NCBI GenBank assembly: GCA_027459625.1
Contig: DAIDHP010000005.1
Location: forward strand, 62,001-126,000
Source of the DNA: Chthonomonadales bacterium
GTDB taxonomy: Bacteria; Armatimonadota; Chthonomonadetes; Chthonomonadales; CAJBBX01
Direction of reading: 5' to 3'
DNA: 64,000 bases
The notes under the pieces are model-generated. The model had not been told where the DNA came from. It made no database searches and saw only the letters and a program-made list of their open reading frames with translations. Both the position numbers and the translations under genes were made by a program. Positions 35,074-43,685 of this stretch are shown piece by piece; positions within the stretch are counted from its first letter, which is position 1, and the number at the start of each line of letters is the position of its first letter.

Positions 35074-37113
35074 TTATCCCTTTTTAAGCCGAATCATACG
35101 TATGGACCGAGGCGGAATATGGAAAGTAGCGGTGAGTGTCTCCGGCAGGGGAAGATGTCTCTTGAGGAAATCCTCTTCGCGCAATCTCAATGGGAAATCG
35201 ACGGCGTTGGTTCGGGAGTCGTTGAGGATCAGGATGCGATCCTTGAAAAGGCTTAAATAGACATTCGGTATGTTACCGGGATTGAGATCCATGGTGTTCA
35301 TCATCCCTGCGCTGTCGTAAAGCGTTCGGTTAACCGAGAACTCCATCATGCATTGCGCGAAACGCTCCATATTGGAGTCGTCCGCCTGTATCAGCAGCAA
35401 TTTCCCGGCGCCGAGGGAATGGAGAGAGTCCCGCCAAACTCGCCGATAATCCCGAGTGCAGTCACCGGCGGAAATGCCATGGAGCCATGTAACCTCTCGT
35501 CCCTCCAGATCGTACGTCTCGCCGTTTTTTCGGCGGATCAACACCCCTCCGGCATGCACCCATTGGCGGATCATATCCAGCGTTTTCGCTTCGGCGAAGG
35601 CTCCCTCCACCCACGCCAGCGTTTTAATCCCCATCGCCTGCAATGCGCCGTCCTGTATCATTTGCTCGTCAATGAGCTCATAATCCAGACGATAGCGCAG
35701 ATGTTCGCCAAGTTCATACGTCATTATGGGCCAATCCGTTGACGCCTCCAGCCAGAAGGAGGAGCTTGGAAAGAGGTATGCGAAATCCGTGATGGAGCGA
35801 TCGCCATTCAGTTGCTTTTTGTACTCCCTGAATTCCGGTATGGCGCCCTTTAGGTTGTCGGGATAGTCGAAATAGACTTGGCATCCGTTCGTAGAGTCCA
35901 TCCAGATGCGTTTCGTCTCATCCATGGGGTCGACCGTTCCCGGCGGTTCGGTGTAATAGGGGGTTTTGTAGAAATGGCAGGCGCTGGAGACCCTGCGCGT
36001 GGCGAAATAACCGATCGCTCCGGGTGTCTGCGCACAGGCGTTGATCTTCTTCAGCATCTTCACATGTCTGCTGGTGTCGTTGCCGTAACTGCACTGCTCG
36101 CTGCCGTATCCAAGGCTGCCCACCAGCCTTTTCCCAGGGAAGTGACGGCGGATTACCTCGCATATGGCGCTGAAGCATATATCCACGTGATCCTGATACC
36201 AATTCACGAAATCCAACCATCGGCGCCGAGCCTGTACGTTTGCATGGTTACGGCCTAGCGTGGCTGTGGCGTAATTCACCGCCTCCGGCATGGAGATATC
36301 CTGTTCATTTGCGAATTCAGTTCCCCACGCCTTGTTCAACGCCTTAAGGGAGCTGTAGCGTTCGAGAAAAACTCGCCTGAAATCAGCCTTTGCGTGTGGA
36401 TCGGCGCACCAGAAGCCCGGTCCGAAATGCTCTTGCGGCACGAGCCAGGTGGTCATTCCGTTCGGATAACCCATCTCGCCGTACTCCGACGGATATCCCA
36501 CGCGCAGGAAGTCGATGCGTGAACCGAGAGAGTGACTCAGTGCTGCGTAAAACCTATCGTAAATCTCTTCAAATCGAGGGTCCCATGGCGACAATTGCCT
36601 TGTCGTCACCCCGTCCTCCAAACGCGCGTAAGGGGTGAAATCCGCGCCCTCCTTCGCCCATTTCGGGGGGAAGTGCACCCAGCAGAAGACGACGTATTTG
36701 AATCCCGCGTCGTTCAGCCTCTTGGCGTTGTTCGCATAGTATGCAAAGTCCCATGTCCCTTTGTTACTTTCCGCCAAACACCACGCAAGGTAATCCACGT
36801 CCGCGAAAACGCTGATACTGCGCAGGGTGGAGAGGAGGGTGACGTCCACCTCCTCCTTCGGCAGGGCGGACTCCTTCGCCGTGCCCCAGTATATCATGAA
36901 GGGCGTTACGCTGAGATTGCCGGTGTAGAAGGGGATGAGGGTTGCGCCAATGGAATCGGTGGCTGTCGCCGTAGAATCGAGAAGCGCATGGGTGTCCTGA
37001 AGCCCTGCAAGCAGAAAACCCGTTGCCATTCCCACCTTTCCGAGAAACTCTCTTCGCGAGGAACCGGAAATCCTCCTCGGAACATTCTTACCACCGGATG
37101 GTTCCTTTCGCAT
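35074..37113 (-). CDS. Tat-exported TIM-barrel glycosidase (GH42-like/clan GH-A type)
   Basis: 679 residues. The Tat signal is SSRREFLGKVGMATGFLLAG. The catalytic part resembles beta-galactosidase/beta-amylase-like TIM barrels: WCLAESNKGTWDFAYY, FCWVHFPPKWA, RVGYPSEYGEMGYPNG with a possible acid/base Glu, and PYYTEPPGTVDPMDE with a possible nucleophile Glu. A trimerisation-like Rossmann region (WVEGAFAEAKTLDMIRQWV, HAGGVLI) and a C-terminal beta-domain follow, as in GH42. The family could not be fixed by eye. ATG 37113 has GGGGG 5 nt upstream. Substrate unknown; the setting of glycosidases favours plant or algal glycans. Confidence 0.65.
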   Translation of the reverse strand: MRKEPSGGKNVPRRISGSSRREFLGKVGMATGFLLAGLQDTHALLDSTATATDSIGATLIPFYTGNLSVTPFMIYWGTAKESALPKEEVDVTLLSTLRSISVFADVDYLAWCLAESNKGTWDFAYYANNAKRLNDAGFKYVVFCWVHFPPKWAKEGADFTPYARLEDGVTTRQLSPWDPRFEEIYDRFYAALSHSLGSRIDFLRVGYPSEYGEMGYPNGMTTWLVPQEHFGPGFWCADPHAKADFRRVFLERYSSLKALNKAWGTEFANEQDISMPEAVNYATATLGRNHANVQARRRWLDFVNWYQDHVDICFSAICEVIRRHFPGKRLVGSLGYGSEQCSYGNDTSRHVKMLKKINACAQTPGAIGYFATRRVSSACHFYKTPYYTEPPGTVDPMDETKRIWMDSTNGCQVYFDYPDNLKGAIPEFREYKKQLNGDRSITDFAYLFPSSSFWLEASTDWPIMTYELGEHLRYRLDYELIDEQMIQDGALQAMGIKTLAWVEGAFAEAKTLDMIRQWVHAGGVLIRRKNGETYDLEGREVTWLHGISAGDCTRDYRRVWRDSLHSLGAGKLLLIQADDSNMERFAQCMMEFSVNRTLYDSAGMMNTMDLNPGNIPNVYLSLFKDRILILNDSRTNAVDFPLRLREEDFLKRHLPLPETLTATFHIPPRSIRMIRLKKG

Positions 37114-37151
37114 TGTAACCCCCTATTTGATGTCGCCTAGTCGCGAATGGA

Positions 37152-38030
37152 TTATGGTTGGATGACGGCTCTTTTGCGAAGAGGGTGATTTTTCCTCAGA
37201 AACCCTTTCCAGCGATGAGTGCGCCATGCGATCGCCTTCTCCGCAGTCGACCAAAGACCCGCCATTTTAATGGTGTCCTCGATCTCTCTCCAGCCATCGC
37301 AGGACATCTCGGCGAGCCAATAGATCATTTCGTAATCAAGGACATAGTCAGGAACGGATTTGTTGGCGAGAACTCCGTGAATGCGAACCACGCCCTCCTT
37401 GCCATAACGATAGGACAAACCGTTTCTATGCAAGGAACCGTATAGCCATTCTATTTGCGTATCGTTTTCAGTCTGATGAAACACCTGTTTCAGAAATCCC
37501 CATCGCGAGCTTAACTCCTCCTCCGTATGGAAGCCCGGGGTTTTTAGATATCTTTCCCAGACCGAGATATCCCGGTTTTCCCGTTTGGCCTTTTTGTCCA
37601 GAATATCCTTCGCATGGAGATCGTACAGACTTCTCCAATGCAATCTACGCCATTCCGACGCGTCGATTTCGTAATGATCGCATCCGCGTTTACGCATCTC
37701 ATCGTCCACGACACCTCCGCGATGCGGCTGAGCGTGCATTTTTCGCAGACCCGATCCGTATCCGTGCACATAATGCGCCAGCTCATGAACCAGAGTGGAA
37801 TCCACGACGTATTCGGGGACTGCGGGATAGGCGAACAGTTTATTGATGAGAATGTGACACTCTTCATTGACGGAGTAGATGGATCCGAAGCGGTATCTGG
37901 CTCGCGAGCCAAATCGTATGCGGATCGGATAGCCCCGATTGACATCGGAATAGTGAAGCTCGATCAATCTCTCCAGTCGTTTTTTAAGCCAATCGTCCGT
38001 TCTCAAGCCATTGCCATTCATAGGACTCAC
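37152..38030 (-). CDS. SprT-like zinc metallopeptidase-like protein with a degenerate second copy
   Basis: 292 residues from GTG 38030 (GGAGG 4 nt upstream); ATG 38021 is the alternative. The first half has IRIRFGSRARYRFGSIY, then VPEYVVDSTLVHELAHYVHG with zinc motif H82-E83-x2-H86, as in SprT/WLM/YgjP-type peptidases. A second part (about 200-242) repeats the pattern LSYRYG..., then VPDYVLDYEMIYWLAEM, but its His-Glu-His ligands are replaced. So the protein looks internally duplicated with one inactive copy. Such folds act on DNA-protein crosslinks or small peptides; the function here is unknown. No signal peptide. It is 38 bp upstream of the TIM-barrel glycosidase gene. Confidence 0.72.
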   Translation of the reverse strand: MSPMNGNGLRTDDWLKKRLERLIELHYSDVNRGYPIRIRFGSRARYRFGSIYSVNEECHILINKLFAYPAVPEYVVDSTLVHELAHYVHGYGSGLRKMHAQPHRGGVVDDEMRKRGCDHYEIDASEWRRLHWRSLYDLHAKDILDKKAKRENRDISVWERYLKTPGFHTEEELSSRWGFLKQVFHQTENDTQIEWLYGSLHRNGLSYRYGKEGVVRIHGVLANKSVPDYVLDYEMIYWLAEMSCDGWREIEDTIKMAGLWSTAEKAIAWRTHRWKGFLRKNHPLRKRAVIQP

Positions 38031-38185
38031 TTTTCCTCCGCAAAAAAAATAACACATTAATCCAATGGGGACTGGTATTTGCGAAATTCGCCACCCGGGT
38101 GTCATCCCGAAAGTGATATGTTTGGTGATCGCCATTGTTTCCGAATGATGTAATTACATCCGAATGCAAAAAAATCCTTATGGCA

Positions 38186-38268
38186 GGTGATAGTAAAAAT
38201 CGCGTTTCATTTTTTCGCGTATGCCGCGTTGAGTGCGCACAGCCTCGATTTCCGATTTTTGCAACACC
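38186..38268. repeat. Dispersed 83-bp inverted-repeat element, copy 2
   Basis: Begins GGTGATAGTAAAAATCGCG and ends CCGATTTTTGCAACACC, so its ends are imperfect inverted repeats. Its right end, read on the minus strand, matches the left end of the copy at 50813 (TTGCAAAAATCGGAA, then GAGGCTG). Confidence 0.62.
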
Positions 38269-38543
38269 TTATGTTCTGTAAACAAGGATTCGAAAAACCA
38301 TATGGAGGTGAGGAATGGACGACAAAAGCCTGGCGAGGGGCGTTGCGTCTTGACGGGGTGAATCCATGTCGTCATCCCTCATACCCTGTCAAAAGGGGAA
38401 TGGGAGATGACTGGGTAATGCATCCATTCACTTGATTGTATCCAATCTTCTCATGACTGTCAAGCAAACAAACAGTAAATACTGCTATACGGAGCTCGGT
38501 AATCCCTCCCCGAAAAATATTTTCAAAAAAACTCTCCTGGTTC

Positions 38544-38573
38544 TTGACAGGCAACATATTGGGATGATATGAT
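38544..38573 (+). promoter_or_regulatory. Candidate nrdR promoter
   Basis: TTGACA (38544-38549) and TATGAT (38568-38573), 18-bp spacing. Just downstream, CCACAAGATATTGG resembles part of an NrdR box, which would allow autoregulation; the match is imperfect. Confidence 0.55.
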
Positions 38574-38649
38574 TATATGTCCACAAGATATTGGTAAATT
38601 GATGATACATATTGAGCGGACATCTTATGTTGAAAGGTTGATGAAAGCA

Positions 38650-39123
38650 ATGCTTTGTCCTTACTGCGGTTCGAGAGAAGATCATGTGTTGGATTCAAGA
38701 GAGGCCGCCGACGGTAAGATCATACGACGCAGACGCGAGTGCAAGGAATGCAGCCGTCGATTCACCACTTTCGAACAGATTGAGGAGACGCAGCTTTACG
38801 TTGTGAAGAGCAATGCGAGTAGGGAGCCGTTTAGCAGGGATAAAGTGTTGAAGGGTTTGCATTTGGCGTGCACCGGCCGCCCCGTCAACTCGAGCGACCT
38901 GGAGGAGATAGCGGATGATATCGAACGCATGCTCTATAACCGTCTTGAGAAAGAGGTGCACTCCAGAGAGATCGGCGACCTCGTGATGGAGCGACTAAGG
39001 ACGCTGGATCAGGTTGCATATGTTCGTTTCGCCTCGGTGTACAAACAGTTCGAAGACGCAACGGAGTTTCGGGATATCGTTAACATGCTCACGCGAAAAT
39101 CCAAGAAGGAAACGGAGAAGTGA
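38650..39123 (+). CDS. nrdR: Transcriptional repressor NrdR
   Basis: ATP/dATP-sensing repressor of ribonucleotide reductase genes. The N-terminal zinc ribbon CPYCGSRE ... CKECSRRFTTFE is followed by an ATP-cone (about residues 45-135: VVKSNASREPFSRDKVLKGL, RPV, IERMLYNRLEKEVHSREIGDLVMERLR, DQVAYVRFASVYKQF). Length 157 residues is normal. ATG 38650 gives the standard M-L-C-P-Y-C start; ATG 38641 has AAAGG nearer and is possible. The class II RNR gene follows, its likely target. Confidence 0.94.
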   Translation: MLCPYCGSREDHVLDSREAADGKIIRRRRECKECSRRFTTFEQIEETQLYVVKSNASREPFSRDKVLKGLHLACTGRPVNSSDLEEIADDIERMLYNRLEKEVHSREIGDLVMERLRTLDQVAYVRFASVYKQFEDATEFRDIVNMLTRKSKKETEK

Positions 39124-39126
39124 GGG

Positions 39127-39342
39127 ATGCAATCCGGATCTAAAAAACTATTCCGCATGGATTGCTCTTTCCTCGCATGGTATATACAAAAAGAGGGAAG
39201 GGTGAATCTTTCGGAACGACATATTGACGTAGGTGAAAGAGCGGTGGAATTCGCCCCCTTCACTTTCAATGATGTTCCGAAAGTACTGGATGCGGATTTG
39301 CCGCCCATTGTATTAAAGCCTCAATCCAACATGAAAAGCTGA
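39127..39342 (+). CDS. Doubtful 71-residue ORF after nrdR
   Basis: Starts 3 bp after the nrdR stop. GAGG is only 1 nt from the ATG, so initiation would depend on coupling. No family, signal or helix was recognised, and residue use is not clearly coding. Could be a small coupled gene or chance. Confidence 0.25.
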   Translation: MQSGSKKLFRMDCSFLAWYIQKEGRVNLSERHIDVGERAVEFAPFTFNDVPKVLDADLPPIVLKPQSNMKS

Positions 39343-39350
39343 TCCACTCA

Positions 39351-39434
39351 GGTGATTGCAAAATTCGATTTTCGAGGTTACCCCAAGCGTGAAATGGACG
39401 GGATTAATCGTCATTTCCGAATTTTGCAATTGCA
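39351..39434. repeat. Dispersed 84-bp inverted-repeat element, copy 3
   Basis: Begins GGTGATTGCAAAATTCG and ends CGAATTTTGCAATTGCA. The arms pair over GCAAAATTCG exactly, making it the best-preserved copy. It lies in the spacer before nrdJ. Confidence 0.65.
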
Positions 39435-39461
39435 GCCGTAAGGTTTATATATATGGAATAG

Positions 39462-39540
39462 GTGCAAACTTCAACCAGCCGGGTTACTTTCAAGCGTGAT
39501 AAGCGCGATAATTATCCGGCTCTCGAAATTTTGCAATTAC
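39462..39540. repeat. Dispersed element, partial copy next to copy 3
   Basis: The right arm CGAAATTTTGCAATTAC (39524-39540) is clear. The left end GGTGCAAACTTCAACC is degenerate. The interior TTACTTTCAAGCGTGA resembles TTACCCCAAGCGTGA of copy 3, so the two copies are related beyond their ends. Confidence 0.5.
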
Positions 39541-39568
39541 TCTTATTAACTAGGGAAGGTTGAGCGGG

Positions 39569-42352
39569 ATGAATCAAGACGAATATAACGGAAGAAGTGA
39601 TGCCGCGGTGCACGCTTTTAGCACGAAGGAATCCAACGATGCCCCGAAAGGCATTCGTCTGGAGCGGCGATATACCAAGCTTGGTCAGGATGTCTGGGCG
39701 ACGGTGGAATGGGAGAAGCGTTCGGCGATCATCACCGGGGGCAAGGGGGAGGTGGTATTCGAGCAACACGACATTGACGCCCCGCAATCCTGGTCGCAGC
39801 AGGCGATCAAGGTGGTCGCCTCCAAATATTTTCGGGGTCACTTAAACGCGCCGGATCGTGAAAAAAGCGTCAGGCAGCTTATCCAAAGAGTCTCTTACAC
39901 CATAGCGGATTGGGGTGGAAGGAAGCGGTATTTCGCAACTGAAGAGGACACTCTCGCATTTCGTGACGAGTTAACATATCTTCTGCTACATCAGATGGCG
40001 GCGTTTAATTCGCCCGTTTGGTTCAACGTCGGTTTGGAGGATCAGCCTCAGCCGCAATGCTCCGCTTGCTTCATCAACTCCGTCGAGGACACCATGGAGA
40101 GCATCCTCACCCTCGCGAAAACGGAGGGCATGCTCTTCAAGTTCGGCTCCGGCACCGGAACGAATCTTTCCTCGCTCCGCTCCTCCAAGGAGACTCTTCA
40201 AGGAGGGGGCACGGCTTCCGGTCCTGTTTCCTTCATGCGCGGGTTCGATGCCTTTGCGGGGGTCATCAAGTCCGGGGGTAAAACTCGTCGCGCCGCGAAG
40301 ATGGTGATTTTGAATGTGGACCATCCCGACATTCGTCATTTCATCACCTGTAAGGCGGACGAGGAGAAAAAGGCTTGGGCGTTGATAGACTCCGGATATG
40401 ACGGCAATTTCAATGTGCACGGCGGCGCTTACGATAGCGTCAGTTATCAGAACGCCAATCACTCCGTGCGCGTTACGGACGATTTCATGGAGGCTTTTCT
40501 CGCGGGAAGAGAGTGGCACACCCGCAATGTGAAGGGCGGAGCCATCGCGGAAACTTATAAGGCGAGAGATGTGATGGAGTGGATTTCCGACAGCGCATGG
40601 ATATGCGGCGATCCTGGGATGCAATATGACACCACGATTAATAGATGGCATACCTGCAAGGCTACCGGCCCCATTCGCGCCAGCAATCCCTGCAGCGAGT
40701 TCATGTTCCTGGACGATACGAGCTGCAATCTCGCCTCATTGAACCTGATGCAATTCCGCAAGGAGGATCGTTCCATCGATCTTGAAAGCTTCCTGCATGC
40801 ATGCCGCATACTGATCACCGCTCAGGAAATCATTGTGGATGACGCGAGCTATCCCACGGAGCGTATCGGCTTGAACAGCCATGATTTCCGACCGCTTGGT
40901 TTGGGGTACGCCAATCTCGGAGCTCTTCTGATGGCTAACGGGTTGGCGTATGACAGCGACGCCGGGCGCGCCCTCGCTGCGGTGATCACAGCGATCATGA
41001 CGGGGGAGGCATATCGGCAATCCTCAATAATAGCCCGAGATCACGGTTGGGCGTTTCCGCGATATGCGGAGAACAGGGAATCCATGCTGGAAGTGATGCA
41101 TATGCATCGTGCCGCCATAGAGCATATCGATGAAAAATATTCGCCCGCACCTCTTCTGAACGCGGCGCGAAAGCGCTGGGATGAGGCGATTGAACTGGGG
41201 GAGAAGTACGGGTATCGCAACTCTCAAACAACCGTGCTCGCCCCAACAGGAACCATCGGATTCATGATGGATTGCGACACAACCGGAGTGGAGCCTGACA
41301 TAGCCATTGTGAAATACAAGACGCTTGTGGGCGGCGGATTGATGAAGCTGGTCAATAACACCGTTCCCGAGGCTTTGGAAAACCTAGGGTACTCACCACA
41401 GGAGATCAACGATATCCTGGAATATATCGACGCGAATGACACCATCGAAGGGGCGCCTCATCTGCTTAACGAGCATCTCTCGGTTTTCGACTGCGCCTTC
41501 GTTCCCGCCAACGGTTCCCGCTCCATTCATTACATGGGGCATGTTAAGATGATGGCAGCCGTTCAACCCTTTATTAGCGGAGCTATCAGCAAAACCGTGA
41601 ACCTGCCCAATGACGCATCCCGAGAGGATATCACCCAAGTGTACGTGGAGGGATGGAAACTTGGTCTGAAGGCGATCGCAGTTTATCGGGACGGTTCCAA
41701 ACACACTCAGCCTCTTAAAACCAAAAAGGCCGAGGGTGACAAAGACGCTTCATCCGCGAAGGGGGAAACGCCCGAGTTCATGCCGGTTCGCCGGAAATTA
41801 CCGGATGAGAGGAAGGCGATTACGCACAAGTTCAGTATCGCGGGGCACGAGGGATATATCACGGTCGGAATGTATGATGATGGAACCCCTGGCGAGATAT
41901 TCCTCACCATGAGCAAGGAGGGCTCCACGATCTCGGGGTTGATGGACACCATCGCCACGATGACCTCCCTCGCCCTGCAATACGGCGTTCCTTTGGAGAC
42001 GTTATGCAACAAGTTCGCTCATATGCGATTCGAACCTTCCGGTATGACGCCTAACCCTGAGATTCATTTCGCCAAGTCCATACCGGATTACATCTTTCGA
42101 TGGTTGGGCGTTAAATTCCTTCCGAGCGATTCCCAACCTCCCAAGGAGGAGAAATCGCTAAATGGAAATGGTTCCGTCACCATGGAAACGCGGGAGACGA
42201 AGCTTACATCAAGCGGGTTCAGCGCCAAGGAGGCGGAAATATTCCAGCTTCAATCCGACGCTCCCGCCTGCTCGGAATGCGGGGCGCTCATGGTGCGTAA
42301 CGGCGCCTGTTACAAATGTTTGAACTGCGGCGCCGTGCTGGGTTGTTCGTAA
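39569..42352 (+). CDS. nrdJ: Vitamin B12-dependent (class II) ribonucleotide reductase
   Basis: Makes deoxyribonucleotides using adenosylcobalamin, independent of oxygen. 927 residues. Blocks: NSPVWFNVG, KFGSGTGTNLSSLR, NPCSEFMFLDDTSCNLASLN with active-site Cys, LGLGYANLGALLMANG, ATG-binding-site APTGTIGFMMDCDTTGVEPD, a TSCPD-type domain near 740-850 (SIAGHEGYITVGMYDDG, FEPSGMTPNPEI) and a C-terminal zinc ribbon C-S-E-C-G...C-L-N-C-G. ATG 39569 is 9 nt after GGGAAGG; TTG 39560 is possible. Probably controlled by NrdR encoded upstream. Two copies of the dispersed repeat lie in its leader. Confidence 0.96.
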   Translation: MNQDEYNGRSDAAVHAFSTKESNDAPKGIRLERRYTKLGQDVWATVEWEKRSAIITGGKGEVVFEQHDIDAPQSWSQQAIKVVASKYFRGHLNAPDREKSVRQLIQRVSYTIADWGGRKRYFATEEDTLAFRDELTYLLLHQMAAFNSPVWFNVGLEDQPQPQCSACFINSVEDTMESILTLAKTEGMLFKFGSGTGTNLSSLRSSKETLQGGGTASGPVSFMRGFDAFAGVIKSGGKTRRAAKMVILNVDHPDIRHFITCKADEEKKAWALIDSGYDGNFNVHGGAYDSVSYQNANHSVRVTDDFMEAFLAGREWHTRNVKGGAIAETYKARDVMEWISDSAWICGDPGMQYDTTINRWHTCKATGPIRASNPCSEFMFLDDTSCNLASLNLMQFRKEDRSIDLESFLHACRILITAQEIIVDDASYPTERIGLNSHDFRPLGLGYANLGALLMANGLAYDSDAGRALAAVITAIMTGEAYRQSSIIARDHGWAFPRYAENRESMLEVMHMHRAAIEHIDEKYSPAPLLNAARKRWDEAIELGEKYGYRNSQTTVLAPTGTIGFMMDCDTTGVEPDIAIVKYKTLVGGGLMKLVNNTVPEALENLGYSPQEINDILEYIDANDTIEGAPHLLNEHLSVFDCAFVPANGSRSIHYMGHVKMMAAVQPFISGAISKTVNLPNDASREDITQVYVEGWKLGLKAIAVYRDGSKHTQPLKTKKAEGDKDASSAKGETPEFMPVRRKLPDERKAITHKFSIAGHEGYITVGMYDDGTPGEIFLTMSKEGSTISGLMDTIATMTSLALQYGVPLETLCNKFAHMRFEPSGMTPNPEIHFAKSIPDYIFRWLGVKFLPSDSQPPKEEKSLNGNGSVTMETRETKLTSSGFSAKEAEIFQLQSDAPACSECGALMVRNGACYKCLNCGAVLGCS

Positions 42353-42405
42353 TATCACATCTTCGGAACGATCGCTTTATCATTCATCACGAAAGGAGCG
42401 GGGCG

Positions 42406-42825
42406 ATGTTGAAAATTGTGGAACTGCATCCGGGCGACACCCCGGGCAAGGAATACGTCGTGTTGCAAAATCTCGGCATATCGACCGTATCTCTCAAAGG
42501 CTGGGCTTTAACAGGGGATGCATGGCTCTCGGGGAATGCCGGAAAGTCGGCTCAGGAGACTTATATCTTCACGGATGACGTGCCCATCAAGCCCTACACT
42601 CGGGTAGTGCTTTTTACGGGTGGCGGGGTGGACGGATGGACCCCCACCACGGATGGAAAACAGGCGCTTCTCATCTACTGGAACCGTGGGGAGGCGATTT
42701 GGTCCCGATGCTCCTATGTGCACCTGCTCCAAGTTGCGGCGTCCCGAAAAGTGGTCAAATTCGAGGAGACGGATTACAACCGTTCGGAGGCGGATCGAAC
42801 GGCCAGTCATTCTGTGGCTTATTGA
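42406..42825 (+). CDS. Lamin-tail-domain (LTD)-like protein
   Basis: 139 residues from ATG 42406, with AAAGGAG 7 nt upstream. The pattern IVELHPGDTPGKEYVVLQNL, then S-L-K-G-W-A-L-T-G-D and late V-V-L-F-T-G-G-G is that of the Ig-like lamin-tail domain. Unlike most bacterial LTD proteins it has no signal peptide or extra domain. It follows nrdJ by 53 bp on the same strand and may be co-transcribed. Role unknown. Confidence 0.6.
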   Translation: MLKIVELHPGDTPGKEYVVLQNLGISTVSLKGWALTGDAWLSGNAGKSAQETYIFTDDVPIKPYTRVVLFTGGGVDGWTPTTDGKQALLIYWNRGEAIWSRCSYVHLLQVAASRKVVKFEETDYNRSEADRTASHSVAY

Positions 42826-43021
42826 GAGGATGGCATGATTCGGCAAAAGAAGCTTGTATCTTTTCTATCACGCTTGATGAAATGCCGAAAAAACGACGAT
42901 TGACATTATTTTATAAGAATAAATAAATATACCGAAGATGAAACTTATTAAAGAATTCGCTGCGTATCTTAAATGTATTCGTTCACCTTATGACGGATGA
43001 TACATTCTTAGGGAGGTTAAC

Positions 43022-43435
43022 ATGATTAAAAAGGCTTTTTCGTGGGTCGTGGCGGTTCTTTTAATAGGTGGAGCGGCATATGGGGTGGCTCAAGCCAAAA
43101 CGAAGGCTCATCCCAAATCCAAGGCGATTCACAAGCTTGTTCTGGTGCGTGTTTGCCCAATCACCGATCAATGGGTGAAGGGAAAAGGCGCAGGCAGCGA
43201 AGTGGTTGGCAAGTATAAAGTGCTTTTCTGTTGCAAAAGCTGTCCCCCAATGTTCAATAAGCTGTCTCAAAAGCAGAAGTATCAAAAGATTGCCATGGCT
43301 CTGAAGAAACAGCATATGATGATGATGAAGATGAAGGGCATGAAGAGCATGAAAGGCATGAAGGGCATGAAAAATATGAAAAACATGTCCGGTATGAGCA
43401 AAGGATCTGGAGCGATGTGCCCGATGAAGAGCTAA
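43022..43435 (+). CDS. Exported Cys/Met-rich protein, probably metal-binding
   Basis: 137 residues. A signal peptide ends at A-Q-A (about residue 25). A short domain has C45-P-I-T and Y-K-V-L-F-C-C-K-S-C (C70, C71, C74), resembling TRASH/YHS metal-binding modules. The C-terminal third (about 98-137) is Met/Lys-rich, with the triplet G-M-K repeated and a closing C-P-M-K-S. Met-rich tracts often bind Cu(I), so a periplasmic copper chaperone or store is inferred. GGGAGG lies upstream of ATG 43022, and a perfect terminator follows. Confidence 0.65.
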   Translation: MIKKAFSWVVAVLLIGGAAYGVAQAKTKAHPKSKAIHKLVLVRVCPITDQWVKGKGAGSEVVGKYKVLFCCKSCPPMFNKLSQKQKYQKIAMALKKQHMMMMKMKGMKSMKGMKGMKNMKNMSGMSKGSGAMCPMKS

Positions 43436-43484
43436 GCCTATATTTGGTTTTGGAAGCTTAAAACATTCTTGTGTGAAATCGAGT

Positions 43485-43519
43485 AAACGGCGCCCATAAT
43501 AATATGGGCGCCGTTTTAT
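43485..43519 (+). terminator. Intrinsic terminator
   Basis: A 13-bp perfect stem (AAACGGCGCCCAT at 43485-43497 with 43504-43516) around AATAAT ends in TTTT. Confidence 0.88.
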
Positions 43520-43685
43520 GCGCACGTTCTCCAACTGTGTTCATTTTGAGATTCAAAAAAGGTGGGCGGAGCGCGGATGGAAGTAATTCCAAGGTGGTTC
43601 CATTTTAGGAAGATTTTCGATAAGTTAAATACTACGCGGTTTTCAATAATGCTTCACTTTGAGAACGAGAGCGACAAACACCCGA

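Larger units (their letters stand above)
38031..38649. other. Long spacer upstream of nrdR
   Basis: About 620 bp between divergent genes. It contains the dispersed element at 38186-38268 and the nrdR promoter at 38544-38573. No intact gene is visible in the rest. Confidence 0.5.

Noticed and set aside
38178-38375. Minus-strand frame of 65 codons before nrdR
   Set aside because: It covers a copy of the dispersed inverted-repeat element, which explains the sequence.
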